Below, in pieces: positions 16,987-26,105 of a stretch of DNA of 56,572 nucleotides (within the stretch, counting starts at the first letter, position 1; every line of letters begins with the position of its first letter). The DNA comes from Oscillospiraceae bacterium (GTDB lineage: Bacteria; Bacillota; Clostridia; Oscillospirales; Acutalibacteraceae). Both the position numbers and the translations under genes were made by a program. Location of the stretch: NCBI GenBank assembly GCA_028697255.1, contig JAQVFM010000005.1, forward strand, positions 1 to 56,572. The letters run 5' to 3'. The notes beneath the pieces were generated by a model. The model was not told where the DNA came from, ran no database searches, and worked only from the letters and a program-made list of their open reading frames with translations.

Positions 16987-17517
16987 TTGCCAAGTGAGAA
17001 AATCTTAAAGAAAAAGCAGGAGTATGTCGACAAACTCGCAGAAAACCTGAAAGAGTCAGTAGCCGGAGTAATTGTCAGTTATAAGGGCATTAATGTTGCG
17101 AGTGATACGAAACTTAGACGCGAATTGCGTGAAGCCGGTATAGAGTATTCGGTTGTCAAAAACACAATGCTTCATCTTGCGGCACAGAAAGCAGGACTTG
17201 AGCAGCTTGATGAGGTTTTAAAGGGCTCAACCGCTCTCGCTTTAAGTAGAGAGGATCATGTTGCTGCCGCCAAAATCTTAAGTAAATTTGCAAGTACAAA
17301 TAAAAGCTTTAAAATAAAAGCAGGATTTATCGACGGCAAGGTTATTGATTCAGACGGTGTCAACCAGCTTGCCAAAATACCGCCCAAAGAGGTTCTGCTT
17401 GCCAAAGCATTAGGTGGTCTGAATGCACCTATTTCCGGTTTTGTATCTGTCCTAAACGCTAATCTTCGCGGCTTAGTTGTCGCACTCAACGCTATTGCAG
17501 AAAAAAAGAGCGCATGA
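16987..17517 (+). CDS. rplJ: 50S ribosomal protein L10 (TTG start)
   Basis: L10 anchors the L7/L12 dimers at the stalk. The 176 residues include LREAGIEYSVVKNTM near 50 and the C-terminal helix with ALNAIAEKKSA. The start is TTG, with AGGAGGTG about 8 bases upstream. The ATG at 16982 is out of frame and meets a stop after eight codons. Non-AUG starts can lower initiation, which fits the tight autocontrol through the leader upstream. Confidence 0.95.
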   Translation: MPSEKILKKKQEYVDKLAENLKESVAGVIVSYKGINVASDTKLRRELREAGIEYSVVKNTMLHLAAQKAGLEQLDEVLKGSTALALSREDHVAAAKILSKFASTNKSFKIKAGFIDGKVIDSDGVNQLAKIPPKEVLLAKALGGLNAPISGFVSVLNANLRGLVVALNAIAEKKSA

Positions 17518-17552
17518 ATTAAAACTTAAATTAAATTTTGGAGGATTTAACA

Positions 17553-17933
17553 ATGTCAGAAAAAATATTAAAATTGATTGAAGATGTAAAAGCACTTTCC
17601 GTTCTTGAACTGTCTGAGCTCGTTAAGGCTCTTGAGGAAGAGTTCGGTGTTTCCGCTGCTGCTCCGGTTGCCGTTGCCGCCCCGGCCGCTGATGCCGCTG
17701 CTGCTCCCGCAGCCGAAGAAAAGACAGAATTTGATGTGGTTTTGGCCGAAATCGGTGCAAACAAGATTCAGGTTATTAAAGCTGTACGTGAGATAACAAG
17801 CCTTGGTTTGAAAGAGGCAAAAGAGTTGGTTGACAACGCACCCAAGCCTGTTAAAGAAGGCGTTTCCAAGGACGAGGCAGAGGAACTCAAGAAGAAACTC
17901 GAGGATGCCGGCGCTAAGGTTGAAATTAAATAA
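17553..17933 (+). CDS. rplL: 50S ribosomal protein L7/L12
   Basis: L7/L12 recruits translation factors. The 126 residues have the N-terminal dimerisation helices, an Ala/Pro-rich hinge (about 38-60) and the C-terminal domain ([20 protein letters not shown] onward). GGAGG lies 8 bases before the ATG at 17553. rpoB normally comes next in bacteria, but here a terminator follows and rpoB lies 25 kb away on the other strand. Confidence 0.97.
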   Translation: MSEKILKLIEDVKALSVLELSELVKALEEEFGVSAAAPVAVAAPAADAAAAPAAEEKTEFDVVLAEIGANKIQVIKAVREITSLGLKEAKELVDNAPKPVKEGVSKDEAEELKKKLEDAGAKVEIK

Positions 17934-17952
17934 CAAACTAATGAGCATAATT

Positions 17953-17982
17953 AAAAGCCCGCACACTCAGCGCGGGCTTTTT
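17953..17982 (+). terminator. Intrinsic terminator after rplL
   Basis: AAAAGCCCGC pairs with GCGGGCTTTT across a 9-base loop. It ends the rplK-rplL operon where rpoBC would usually follow. Confidence 0.88.
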
Positions 17983-18010
17983 GCTGCTTTCGATTAAAAG
18001 ATAAATAGTA

Positions 18011-19264
18011 TTAATCATGCTCTTTTGGTGCAAAAATTTTGGTGGCATCGAGCCAAAACCCATCGGGACGCGCTATCAGCCGAGCGTTTTGATAAGCCAT
18101 ATCAAGTGTTAAGATCGTGGTGCCAATATATTGCCCGTGCACCAGCTCCATGCTTAACGCTACTGTTGGCGGCAGCACTTCTCTGCTGTTTCCGCTTCTG
18201 ATTTCTTGCACACCCTCAAGATAAATGGGCATTAAAAACTGAATTTTTCCGGTCGATGGCCAGAACTGAGGCGCTACAAACTTATAGTTGCGCTTTGACA
18301 GCTCGAGAGAAGCTTTAAGCGCGCCTTCAAACATTTGGCGGCAGCGTGCAATATCATTCGGACTATCAAAATTAAAGCGTATAACAGGGTCGCGCAGACC
18401 ATTGTTGATACGGTTAAGATTATCCCGAAAGATATGCTCGTCAGCGATATTTATTCCGCCGGGCTTCTGGGCAATTTCCCAATTAAAAAGAAGATCGCCG
18501 GGATTTTCATAAAAGGTGGCTACGGGCAACGGCGCATTACGTGAATAATTGCGAAAAACGCGGTTGCTTGTTTTGTATATCTCGGGCGAACGGTATTCTT
18601 GCCTGAACAGACTGTCTTTAGCCGAATTGGGCACAATATCACAAACCAAAAACAGTTCGTTAAATGCGCTGTCTATTAATCCTGTATTAAATAGCATTTT
18701 CTCCTCTTTTTTATTAATGTAGAGCTTGCCCTGATGAACGAGTTGAAAATAGGTATTTTCAAGATAATTTTTTAATATCGGGTGATTCACCTTGGACTGA
18801 TAATTGGTAAATGTCCAATTCTCATACAGCGCTTCTTCTGCAAGCTTGCCCAACAGTTCATTCATACTGTCAATTGAGTCAAAAACAATATCACCTATAT
18901 GCCAGCGATTTTGACGCGCCCTTATCTCATCACGGAGCATGGTTTCGCGTACAATGAATAGACCATAGAATTCTTTGGGGTTTTCATCACGGCGCGTATT
19001 TTTGAGGGTATACGCGAATATTCTTTCCTTTCCGTGTTGAAAACGAAAACCGGTGTCAAATGCATAATAAGCATTACCGGCTCTGTTGCGTGAATTATAC
19101 TTATATACCAAAAACCGTTTCTTTGAAAATGTACGGTCTATTATATGGTCTATATGATTCTTAGCATCTTTAATTGTCATATCGCCCGCCATTTGAACAA
19201 ACTGAAAAATCGAGCGTTCATATTCCTCGTTGGAATTAAAGCAAATATAGTCGTGTATGCTCAC
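18011..19264 (-). CDS. DUF3825 domain protein
   Basis: A 417-residue soluble protein with no signal peptide or membrane segment. The C-terminal third contains NYKFAVPQFW-like sequence (NYKFVAPQFWPSTGKIQFLMP, split by the variable ST) and TILTLDMAYQNARLIARPDGFWL-type text; both are typical of DUF3825, whose function is not known. The N-terminal region resembles nothing I can name. GTG at 19264 with AAGGAGGTG 7 bases upstream is a better start than the upstream in-frame codons, which lie in a dispersed repeat. It follows trpS at 109 bases and may be read from the same transcript. Confidence 0.75.
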   Translation of the reverse strand: MSIHDYICFNSNEEYERSIFQFVQMAGDMTIKDAKNHIDHIIDRTFSKKRFLVYKYNSRNRAGNAYYAFDTGFRFQHGKERIFAYTLKNTRRDENPKEFYGLFIVRETMLRDEIRARQNRWHIGDIVFDSIDSMNELLGKLAEEALYENWTFTNYQSKVNHPILKNYLENTYFQLVHQGKLYINKKEEKMLFNTGLIDSAFNELFLVCDIVPNSAKDSLFRQEYRSPEIYKTSNRVFRNYSRNAPLPVATFYENPGDLLFNWEIAQKPGGINIADEHIFRDNLNRINNGLRDPVIRFNFDSPNDIARCRQMFEGALKASLELSKRNYKFVAPQFWPSTGKIQFLMPIYLEGVQEIRSGNSREVLPPTVALSMELVHGQYIGTTILTLDMAYQNARLIARPDGFWLDATKIFAPKEHD

Positions 19265-19312
19265 AAATATCACCTCCTTTTTAAGTTTTGTATTAGTCGA
19301 TTGCGTAATATA

Positions 19313-19356
19313 TTGATTTGCGGGCAACGTGTGGTCGCCCGTGCATCTCGCAATCT
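19313..19356. repeat. Dispersed intergenic element, short form
   Basis: A degenerate copy of the piece at 11175-11220: TTTGCGGGC, then GGTCGCCCGTGCATCTCGCAAT. It lies between trpS and the DUF3825 gene on the minus strand. Confidence 0.55.
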
Positions 19357-19373
19357 TTTGTATTGTTACACCG

Positions 19374-20393
19374 TCAAACTAAAACAAACCCCATTTTTTT
19401 AAGGGCATTGTTAAGGGTGCGGTGTGAAACAGCTTGGGCACGTATTGAGCCTTCTTTCATAAGCTGCTTGAGATATGACTTATCTTTCATCAGGTCGTCG
19501 AATTTTTGCTGAATCGGGCGCAACGTTTCTATTACGGCCTCGGCTACCACGGCTTTAAAAACGCCGTAGCCTTTTCCTTCAAATTCGGCCTCGATATCAT
19601 CAAGCTTTTTGTCCGTAACAGCAGCATATATTTCCATCAGGTTGTTAATGCCGTCTTTGCCCTCAGCATATTTGACACATGCTTCGCTGTCAGTTACGGC
19701 ACGCTTAAATTTGCGCATTATAACATCGGGACTGTCTTTTAGAGATATAAATGCGTTTTGGTTTTCGTCCGATTTGGACATTTTTTTTGTTGGATCCTGA
19801 AGCGACCGTACTCGGGCTGCATTTTTCATAATATATGGCTCGGGCACAACGAACACATTGCCATACAGGTTATTAAAGCGTTCTGCTATATTGCGAGTAA
19901 GCTCGACATGCTGCTTCTGATCGGCACCTACGGGCACATAATTGGGCTGATACAGTAGTATGTCGGCTGCCATCAATGACGGGTAAGCAAACAGGCCAAG
20001 GTTGATATTGTCGTTGTGCTTGGCTGATTTATCTTTGAACTGTGTCATTCGTGTAAGCTCGCCGAATTGTGTATGACAGGCTAAAAGCCACGTCATTTCC
20101 GCGTGTGCGGGAACCTGGGACTGAATAAAAAGCAGGCTTTTTTCCGGATCAAGGCCGACCGCCAACAATAATGCGAACATTTCATATATCTGACGTCGAA
20201 ATTGATCTGCATTCTGGCGTATAGTAATGGCGTGCAAATCGGCCACGGCAAATGCGCAATCCATTTCGTCCTGCATTGCAACCCAGTTTCGCATTGCACC
20301 GAGATAATTGCCCAGTGTTGGTATGCCGGTGGGCTGTATACAGCTAAGAGCACGTTTTTTGTTAAGCTCTGGGTTTTGTGGTGTTGTATTCAT
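19374..20393 (-). CDS. trpS: Tryptophan--tRNA ligase
   Basis: Charges tRNA-Trp. The 339 residues match class I TrpRS. The HIGH-equivalent is TLGNYLG near residues 26-32 and the KMSKS loop is KMSKSDE near 202-208. The tryptophan pocket segment DEMDCAFAVADLHAIT is near 42-57. It follows the aminotransferase gene by 22 bases on the same strand, so they are probably co-transcribed. No T-box leader was seen upstream. Confidence 0.95.
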   Translation of the reverse strand: MNTTPQNPELNKKRALSCIQPTGIPTLGNYLGAMRNWVAMQDEMDCAFAVADLHAITIRQNADQFRRQIYEMFALLLAVGLDPEKSLLFIQSQVPAHAEMTWLLACHTQFGELTRMTQFKDKSAKHNDNINLGLFAYPSLMAADILLYQPNYVPVGADQKQHVELTRNIAERFNNLYGNVFVVPEPYIMKNAARVRSLQDPTKKMSKSDENQNAFISLKDSPDVIMRKFKRAVTDSEACVKYAEGKDGINNLMEIYAAVTDKKLDDIEAEFEGKGYGVFKAVVAEAVIETLRPIQQKFDDLMKDKSYLKQLMKEGSIRAQAVSHRTLNNALKKMGFVLV

Positions 20394-20415
20394 ATTAACA
20401 AGGCCTTTCGTTGAT

Positions 20416-21612
20416 TTAGTAATCCATTGTTTTTAACAGTTTGCCCAGACGCTCAATGCCTTTGTGCATTGCGTCATCGGACGGAGTAGAAAAATTAAGG
20501 CGAAAATTCTGGCATGGGAGATCTTGATCTACAAGAAAAGCATTGCCCGGAACCACTGCAACCTTTTGCTCAATTACGGCACGTTTACAGAAAGACGGCA
20601 TATCGATAGTCTTTGGCAAACGGCACCATACGAACAACCCGCCCTGAATATTATCATAGGTTACTCCATGCGGCACAAGGTGCTGTTCTATAAGTGACAA
20701 CATAAGCCGAGCCTTTTTGCTGTAAATGCTGCGCAGGTTATTTAAATGATTTTCATAATCGCATGTTTTCATAAACTCATCACAAATAATTTGCGGAAGC
20801 ATTGCCGTATGAACGTCCTCAACCTGCTTACAAACGATCATCTTTTGCAAAAGATCAGCCGGCGCTATTGCAAAGCCTACGCGCAAGCCGGGTGCCAAAA
20901 CCTTTGAAAAGCTTCCGGCATATATCACAAGCCCATCCTCGTCAAGAGACTTGACTGCCGGAACATCCGTACCGTCAAACCGTAAATCGCCATATGGATT
21001 ATCCTCGACAATAACAACATTATACCGCTTAGCAAGCGCATATAGCTTTCGACGCTTGTCCATACTCATAGTAATTCCCGAAGGATTTTGAAAATTGGGT
21101 ATGGTATAGATAAACTTAATATTTGAATGTGATTTTAATGCCGACTCCAGCTCGGCCAAATCTATGCCGTCGCTTTGCATGGGAACACCTATCAGGCTGA
21201 CACCCAATGAGCGGAACGAGTTGAGTGAACCGATAAAGCTTGGTGCCTCGCAGACAACGGCATCACCGTGGTTGCACAGCACCTTAGCAGCCAGCTCCAT
21301 TGTCTGCTGGGCGCCCGATGTTATCAGTATATTATCAAAACCCCGTCCAATGTTGTGCTTTTCTTTCATATAGGAGGCAAGCCGGGCCCGAAGAGGTTCG
21401 TAGCCTTCTGTGGTACCGTATTGAAGCGCGTCAACGGGACGCTCGGTCAAAATGCGGCTTGCGATTGCAGCGATATCGTTTGTTGGGAATGCCTCAGGCG
21501 CGGGGTTTCCTGCGGACAGGGATACCACCTCTGGGTCTGCTGCATATTTTAATATTTCGCGTATCGCAGATGGGTTTAAAGATTTTACCCTTTCTGCAAA
21601 CCGATAGTTCAT
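20416..21612 (-). CDS. PLP-dependent aminotransferase, class I/II (2-aminoadipate/aromatic type)
   Basis: A fold-type I aminotransferase of 398 residues. The PLP lysine is Lys237 in YAGSFSKVLAPGLRVGF, and Asp204 in VEDNPYG contacts the pyridine nitrogen. NFQNPSG near 173-179 is typical of the subgroup with 2-aminoadipate and aromatic or alpha-keto acid aminotransferases (LysN/KAT II-like, as in the MocR C-terminus without its HTH). The exact substrate cannot be read from sequence. The ATG at 21612 with AAAGGA 9 bases upstream is chosen over a TTG at 21630 that overlaps that site. trpS follows closely. Confidence 0.88.
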   Translation of the reverse strand: MNYRFAERVKSLNPSAIREILKYAADPEVVSLSAGNPAPEAFPTNDIAAIASRILTERPVDALQYGTTEGYEPLRARLASYMKEKHNIGRGFDNILITSGAQQTMELAAKVLCNHGDAVVCEAPSFIGSLNSFRSLGVSLIGVPMQSDGIDLAELESALKSHSNIKFIYTIPNFQNPSGITMSMDKRRKLYALAKRYNVVIVEDNPYGDLRFDGTDVPAVKSLDEDGLVIYAGSFSKVLAPGLRVGFAIAPADLLQKMIVCKQVEDVHTAMLPQIICDEFMKTCDYENHLNNLRSIYSKKARLMLSLIEQHLVPHGVTYDNIQGGLFVWCRLPKTIDMPSFCKRAVIEQKVAVVPGNAFLVDQDLPCQNFRLNFSTPSDDAMHKGIERLGKLLKTMDY

Positions 21613-21709
21613 GTAGAGCATTCCTTTCAAATTAATTTAACTGTTGACGTGTGACTTGTGTTAATAACTATAAACACAATCAGTCTGTTTCTATAATAAC
21701 ACACCTGTG

Positions 21710-21738
21710 TTGACATTTTCAACCGAAACCGTTAAAGT
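21710..21738 (+). promoter_or_regulatory. Candidate promoter of gltX
   Basis: TTGACA (21710-21715), a 17-base spacer and TAAAGT (21733-21738). Just upstream, TTGTGTT and AACACAA (near 21656-21679) form an inverted repeat in the divergent region. Confidence 0.6.
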
Positions 21739-21775
21739 AGAAGAATACACAAATCGTTTTAAGGAGTATTTTGCG

Positions 21776-23422
21776 ATGAATCAAAAGCTGGCTGACATTA
21801 TGTTTCCCGATGTCGCAACAACACCCGAATATTACGAAAATTTATATCCTTTACGGCAGTGCAAGCAGGGAGCACGCATTACCAGGATTGCGCCAAGTCC
21901 GACAGGCTATCTGCATTTAGGTGTGCTGTTTACTGCGATGGTCAACCAAATGACCGCCAGGGCATCTGACGGTGTGTTTTATTTTAGGCTTGAAGATACC
22001 GATAAAAAGCGCGAGGTTGAAGGAGGAGCGGAGGATATACTCAATGGCTTAAGGGCATACGGCGTTATCCCCGACGAGGGATTTATTGCTCCGGGTGTAA
22101 TAAGCGGTGATTACGGTCCCTATCGGCAGAGCGAGCGCACAGAGATTTATCAAACATATGCCAAAGCTTTGGTCGGTGCGGGGCTTGCATACCCCTGTTT
22201 TTGCAGCGAACAGGAGCTTCAGTCGATAAGGCAGGAGCAGGAGCGCCAAAAGTTACGAACAGGTTACTTGGGTGAGTTTGCCGTGTGCCGCAATCTTGAA
22301 CCGGAGCAGGCTATAAAGCGTATAAAAAGCGAACATCCTTATGTTGTCAGGCTCCGTTCGGGCTGTGCCCCCGGTAACCAACGCATAGTATTTAACGATT
22401 TAATAAAGGGCAAAATTGAAATGCCCGAAAACGACGAGGATTTTGTACTTCTGAAATCCGACGGAATACCCACATATCATTTTGCACATGCAATAGATGA
22501 TCATTTAATGCGTACAACGCATGTTATACGCGGAGATGAATGGATATCTTCCGTTCCAAAGCATATTCAGCTATTTAGTATGCTCGGGTTTAAGCCGCCT
22601 AAATACGCTCATGTAAGCCCTATAATGAAGGAAGAGGGAAGCGGCAAAAGAAAGCTTTCAAAGAGAAAAGATCCCGAGGCAGCAGTGCGTTATTATGCTG
22701 AGCAGGGTTTTCCTGCCGACAGTGTTCTTGAATATCTTATGACAGTGGCATGTAGCGATTATGAGCAATGGAGAAGATGTAATCCTAAAAAAACGCGTGA
22801 TGAGTTTCCATTCGGGCTGAAAAAAATGAGCGCATCGGGTGCACTATTTGATCTATTAAAGCTAAATGATGTTAGCAAGACTGTGATTGCAGGGATGGAT
22901 GCGGATGCCGTTCTGAGTGCAGTGTTAGAATGGGCAAAAAAATATGCACCTGACTACTTTGTGCTCCTTGACAGAGACCACGGTTATGCAAGGGAGATAT
23001 TCAGTGTTGATAGAGGAGGAGCAAAGCCACGTAAGGATATTGCAAAGTGGTGTGAGTTGCCCGAATATACTGCCTACTTTTTCGACGAAACGTTCAGAAT
23101 TGACGATGCCATGCCGGACAGCATTAAGCATGAAGATATTAGGGCTATTCTTACCGAATATGCCAAGATATATGATCCTCAGGACGACAGGCAGCAATGG
23201 TTTGATAAAATCAAGTCGATTTGCACGCCGCTCGGATTTTGTCCCGATGTAAAGCAATATAAAAGTAACCCCGACCAATACAAAGGACATGTTGGTGACG
23301 TCAGCACCGTAATCCGTATTGCTGTAACAGGAAGAAAAAACACCCCCGATTTATGTAGTATCATGCGGGTTATCGGTCGTGAGCGTGTGCTCGCAAGATT
23401 TGAACAAGCAGTTACAATTTAA
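21776..23422 (+). CDS. gltX: Glutamate--tRNA ligase
   Basis: Class I enzyme charging tRNA-Glu (and possibly tRNA-Gln if non-discriminating). The 548 residues show the HIGH-equivalent in APSPTGYLHLG (about 39-49) and the KMSKS-equivalent KLSKRKD (293-299), with FRLEDTDKKRE and LLKSDGIPTYHFAHAIDD between. It is longer than a usual 480-residue GluRS and has an N-terminal extension of about 35 residues, a form common in clostridia. The ATG at 21776 follows AAGGAG. The upstream in-frame codons lie within the promoter. Confidence 0.93.
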   Translation: MNQKLADIMFPDVATTPEYYENLYPLRQCKQGARITRIAPSPTGYLHLGVLFTAMVNQMTARASDGVFYFRLEDTDKKREVEGGAEDILNGLRAYGVIPDEGFIAPGVISGDYGPYRQSERTEIYQTYAKALVGAGLAYPCFCSEQELQSIRQEQERQKLRTGYLGEFAVCRNLEPEQAIKRIKSEHPYVVRLRSGCAPGNQRIVFNDLIKGKIEMPENDEDFVLLKSDGIPTYHFAHAIDDHLMRTTHVIRGDEWISSVPKHIQLFSMLGFKPPKYAHVSPIMKEEGSGKRKLSKRKDPEAAVRYYAEQGFPADSVLEYLMTVACSDYEQWRRCNPKKTRDEFPFGLKKMSASGALFDLLKLNDVSKTVIAGMDADAVLSAVLEWAKKYAPDYFVLLDRDHGYAREIFSVDRGGAKPRKDIAKWCELPEYTAYFFDETFRIDDAMPDSIKHEDIRAILTEYAKIYDPQDDRQQWFDKIKSICTPLGFCPDVKQYKSNPDQYKGHVGDVSTVIRIAVTGRKNTPDLCSIMRVIGRERVLARFEQAVTI

Positions 23423-23437
23423 ATGAAAGGAAATGTT

Positions 23438-24304
23438 ATGGTGAGATTTGGACCGGCAGGCAACGGTGACTTGTTTTATGAGAACGGAGGAAAATCCACA
23501 TTACAAGCGCCCGAATGGCTTGCTAAGCTGGGGCTTAACGCGTATGAATACCAGTGTGGGCGCGGTGTTGCAATTAAAGAGAATACAGCACGAAAGCTCG
23601 GCGATGCTGCCCAAAGTTATGGGATCGAGATGTCGCTTCATGCTCCGTATTATATTTCTTTGGCATCTGATGACCCGATAAAGCGTGATAACAGTTTGCG
23701 TTATATTCTTGCAAGTGCACGTGCGGTTTCTTGGATGGGGGGCAGCCGAATTGTTGTGCACCCCGGAGGCTTGGGCGGGCTGTCAAGAAAAGATGCCTTG
23801 CTTTTGGCCTGCGACACTCTAAAAAGATCGCAGGAGCTGCTTGACGACGAGGAGCTGTCGGATGTTAGAATTTGCCCTGAAACAATGGGGAAAATTAACC
23901 AACTCGGTAATTTGGACGAGGTGCTTTATATGTGCGAGCTTGATGAGCGCTTTCTTCCATGCATTGATTTCGGTCATTTAAATTCAAGGTCAATAGGCGG
24001 TGTCAATTCAAAAGAAAGCTTTGATGCTGTGCTGGATAAGATTGAACAAAAGCTTGGTAAGGAACGTGCTTCACAAATGCATATACATTTTTCAAAAATC
24101 GAATATACAAAAGCCGGAGAAAAAAGACACCTTACCTTTTCTGACACCGAATTTGGTCCCGAACCGGCACCCCTGATTGAAACACTGGTAACCCGTGGAT
24201 GGTCGCCGACAATCATATGCGAATCACGCGGCACTCAAGATGTTGATGCCAGCGCTCTTAAACTTCTTTATGAAAGTTATAAAACATCGTCCGATAAGCA
24301 CTAA
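23438..24304 (+). CDS. Endonuclease IV-like TIM-barrel protein
   Basis: A 288-residue protein of the AP endonuclease 2 superfamily. Metal-ligand type motifs appear in order: LHAPYY (His), VVHPGG (His), CPETMG (Glu), DFGHLNS (Asp/His), MHIHFSK (His) and CESRG (Glu). The pattern is close to endonuclease IV, but the DxH segment of true Nfo is not clear, so abasic-site activity is not certain. The ATG at 23438, with AAAGG 8 bases upstream, is chosen over the ATG at 23423, which immediately follows the gltX stop. It is probably co-transcribed with gltX. Confidence 0.8.
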   Translation: MVRFGPAGNGDLFYENGGKSTLQAPEWLAKLGLNAYEYQCGRGVAIKENTARKLGDAAQSYGIEMSLHAPYYISLASDDPIKRDNSLRYILASARAVSWMGGSRIVVHPGGLGGLSRKDALLLACDTLKRSQELLDDEELSDVRICPETMGKINQLGNLDEVLYMCELDERFLPCIDFGHLNSRSIGGVNSKESFDAVLDKIEQKLGKERASQMHIHFSKIEYTKAGEKRHLTFSDTEFGPEPAPLIETLVTRGWSPTIICESRGTQDVDASALKLLYESYKTSSDKH

Positions 24305-24308
24305 AAAT

Positions 24309-24334
24309 GTAGGGCGCGATGCTCCCATCGCGCC
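24309..24334. repeat. Short GC-rich hairpin repeat with GTAGG flank
   Basis: GTAGG, then GGCGCGATG and CATCGCGCC around a CTCC loop, follows the TIM-barrel gene. The arms are perfect over 9 bases. The trailing GTTTT may let it double as a weak terminator. Confidence 0.7.
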
Positions 24335-24451
24335 GTTTTCCATACAAAAAATCCTCTTCAGATGTCGAAGCAGATATTATTTTGCAGCTATTCAAGCATT
24401 GGCATATTATTTAAATCGGCTTAAAGTTCTATAAAGTTAGAGGTGCATGAA

Positions 24452-24880
24452 ATGAAAAAAATATTAGTTCTTAATGGTCCAAACCTTAATCTTTTGGGGG
24501 TGCGCGAGCAGAAAGTATACGGCACCCAAACATATGAAGAGCTGTGTGAAATAATCTTGAGTCATGCAAAAAGGCTTGGACTATCAGTTGAATTTTTTCA
24601 ATCAAACAGTGAGGGCGCCTTGATTGACAGGCTGCACGCATGCATCGGCCAAATCGACGCGGTTGTATTAAATGCGGCGGCGTATACACATACAAGCTAT
24701 GCACTGCGTGACGCTATCGCGTCGATCAATATGCCTGTTATCGAAGTCCATATGTCAAACATACATGCCCGTGAGGAATTCCGGCACAACTCTGTAATAG
24801 CTCCTGTTTGCCGCGGGCAAATATCAGGATTTGGTGCAATGAGCTATCTGTTAGCTCTACATGCACTTGCAGAAATGTAA
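24452..24880 (+). CDS. aroQ: Type II 3-dehydroquinate dehydratase
   Basis: Third step of the shikimate pathway. The 142-residue size fits the small dodecameric family. GPNLNLLGVREQKVYG holds the catalytic Tyr and Arg region, NAAAYTHTSYALRDA lies mid-protein, and EVHMSNIHAREEFRHNS contains the catalytic His. The ATG at 24452 follows AGAGGTG. The GTG at 24443 overlaps that site. It is followed after 26 bases by an M24 peptidase, a pairing seen in other Firmicutes. Confidence 0.95.
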   Translation: MKKILVLNGPNLNLLGVREQKVYGTQTYEELCEIILSHAKRLGLSVEFFQSNSEGALIDRLHACIGQIDAVVLNAAAYTHTSYALRDAIASINMPVIEVHMSNIHAREEFRHNSVIAPVCRGQISGFGAMSYLLALHALAEM

Positions 24881-24906
24881 AATTTTCGAAAGGCCTGGTA
24901 TAAGTA

Positions 24907-25968
24907 ATGACGAGGGTAGAGCAACTGGCTGCATCGTTGCCACAGCATATTGACTCAGCGTTGATTATGGATAAAATAAACCGTCGGTATATTACAGGGT
25001 TTAATTCGAGCCAAGGCATGGTTTTGATAACTCGTCGCAATGCTTATTTTTTGACGGATTCCCGATATATTGAGGCGGCAAGAAACACTATAAAAGGCAT
25101 CGAGTGTGTTGAGTATAAGAACAAAGAAACTTTAAAGGCACTTGTAGATAGCCATGGCTTGCGTCATATTGCGGTTGAAGATGAAAGCCTTAGCTGCGCC
25201 CAGTATCGGCGGCTCAAAGAAACACTTAATAATGCGGAGCTGTACACTGATATTATAGAGCAGTTGATTCGCAGAATGCGGTTAATAAAAACCCCGTTTG
25301 AAATTGAAAAAATACGTCAGGCACAGCAGCTTATCGATTATGGCTTTAATTTTATTTTGACAAGAATAAAAAAGGGACGATCGGAGCGGGAGCTTGCGAT
25401 AGAGCTGGAATTTGCCATACGCAAGCAGGGCGCTCAGGCGGCAGCATTTGACTTTATTGTATTATCCGGTGAAAACACTTCGATGCCTCATGGCGTGCCG
25501 GGGGACAGGACGATAAAAAACGGTGATTTTTTGCTGATGGATTTTGGAGCGGTTGTAGATGGCTGGTGCTCCGACATGACACGAACGGTTGCAATCGGCA
25601 CCTGCTCGGACGAGCAGCGAAACGTTTATCAAACTGTATTGACGGCACAGCTTGCAGCACTTTCGGCTTTGAGAGCGGGTCTGTCATGTGCCGACGGCGA
25701 TGCAGCAGCGCGCAATGTTATTAAAGCTGCGGGATACGGAGAGTTTTTTGGTCATGGTACAGGTCATGGCGTGGGACTGGAAGTTCATGAGGCACCACGA
25801 TTGTCACTATCGGCTACAGAAACATTGTGCGAGGGCAGTGTCGTAACGGTTGAACCGGGCATTTATTTCCCAGGCAGGTTTGGCGTTCGTATTGAGGACA
25901 TGGTTTGTATTACGAAAGATGGATGCGAAAACCTGACAAAATCGCCTAAAGAGCTTATTACTGTATAA
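24907..25968 (+). CDS. M24 family Xaa-Pro aminopeptidase
   Basis: A creatinase-type metallopeptidase of 353 residues. The N-terminal creatinase domain (about 1-130) is followed by the pita-bread catalytic domain. Its metal ligands are in LMDFGAVVDGWCSDMTRT (two Asp), GHGTGHGVGLEVHE (His), VTVEPGIYFPG (Glu) and GVRIEDMV (Glu). It probably removes N-terminal residues before proline in the cytoplasm. It lies just after aroQ; efp usually follows in many Firmicutes but is 18 kb away here. Confidence 0.92.
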   Translation: MTRVEQLAASLPQHIDSALIMDKINRRYITGFNSSQGMVLITRRNAYFLTDSRYIEAARNTIKGIECVEYKNKETLKALVDSHGLRHIAVEDESLSCAQYRRLKETLNNAELYTDIIEQLIRRMRLIKTPFEIEKIRQAQQLIDYGFNFILTRIKKGRSERELAIELEFAIRKQGAQAAAFDFIVLSGENTSMPHGVPGDRTIKNGDFLLMDFGAVVDGWCSDMTRTVAIGTCSDEQRNVYQTVLTAQLAALSALRAGLSCADGDAAARNVIKAAGYGEFFGHGTGHGVGLEVHEAPRLSLSATETLCEGSVVTVEPGIYFPGRFGVRIEDMVCITKDGCENLTKSPKELITV

Positions 25969-26065
25969 CAATTGAGCTTTATATTCAGCAGTTATTAAAT
26001 ATTAAATTTACAGCCGAATATTAACAGTCTTTGGCTCAAAGCTTTGTATAATCCGTGCTCTATAA

Positions 26066-26090
26066 ATAATAATATTACTAATATTATTAT
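26066..26090. promoter_or_regulatory. AT-rich inverted repeat upstream of the NlpC/P60 gene
   Basis: ATAATAATATT and its complement AATATTATTAT flank a 3-base ACT spacer, ending 15 bases before the ATG. It could be an operator or an mRNA hairpin near the ribosome-binding site. No family was recognised. Confidence 0.4.
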
Positions 26091-26105
26091 CAAGGGAAGT
26101 GCAAT

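Noticed and set aside
20394-21775. T-box leader for trpS or gltX
   Set aside because: No specifier loop, T-box sequence or terminator/antiterminator pair was recognised; trpS follows the upstream gene by only 22 bases.
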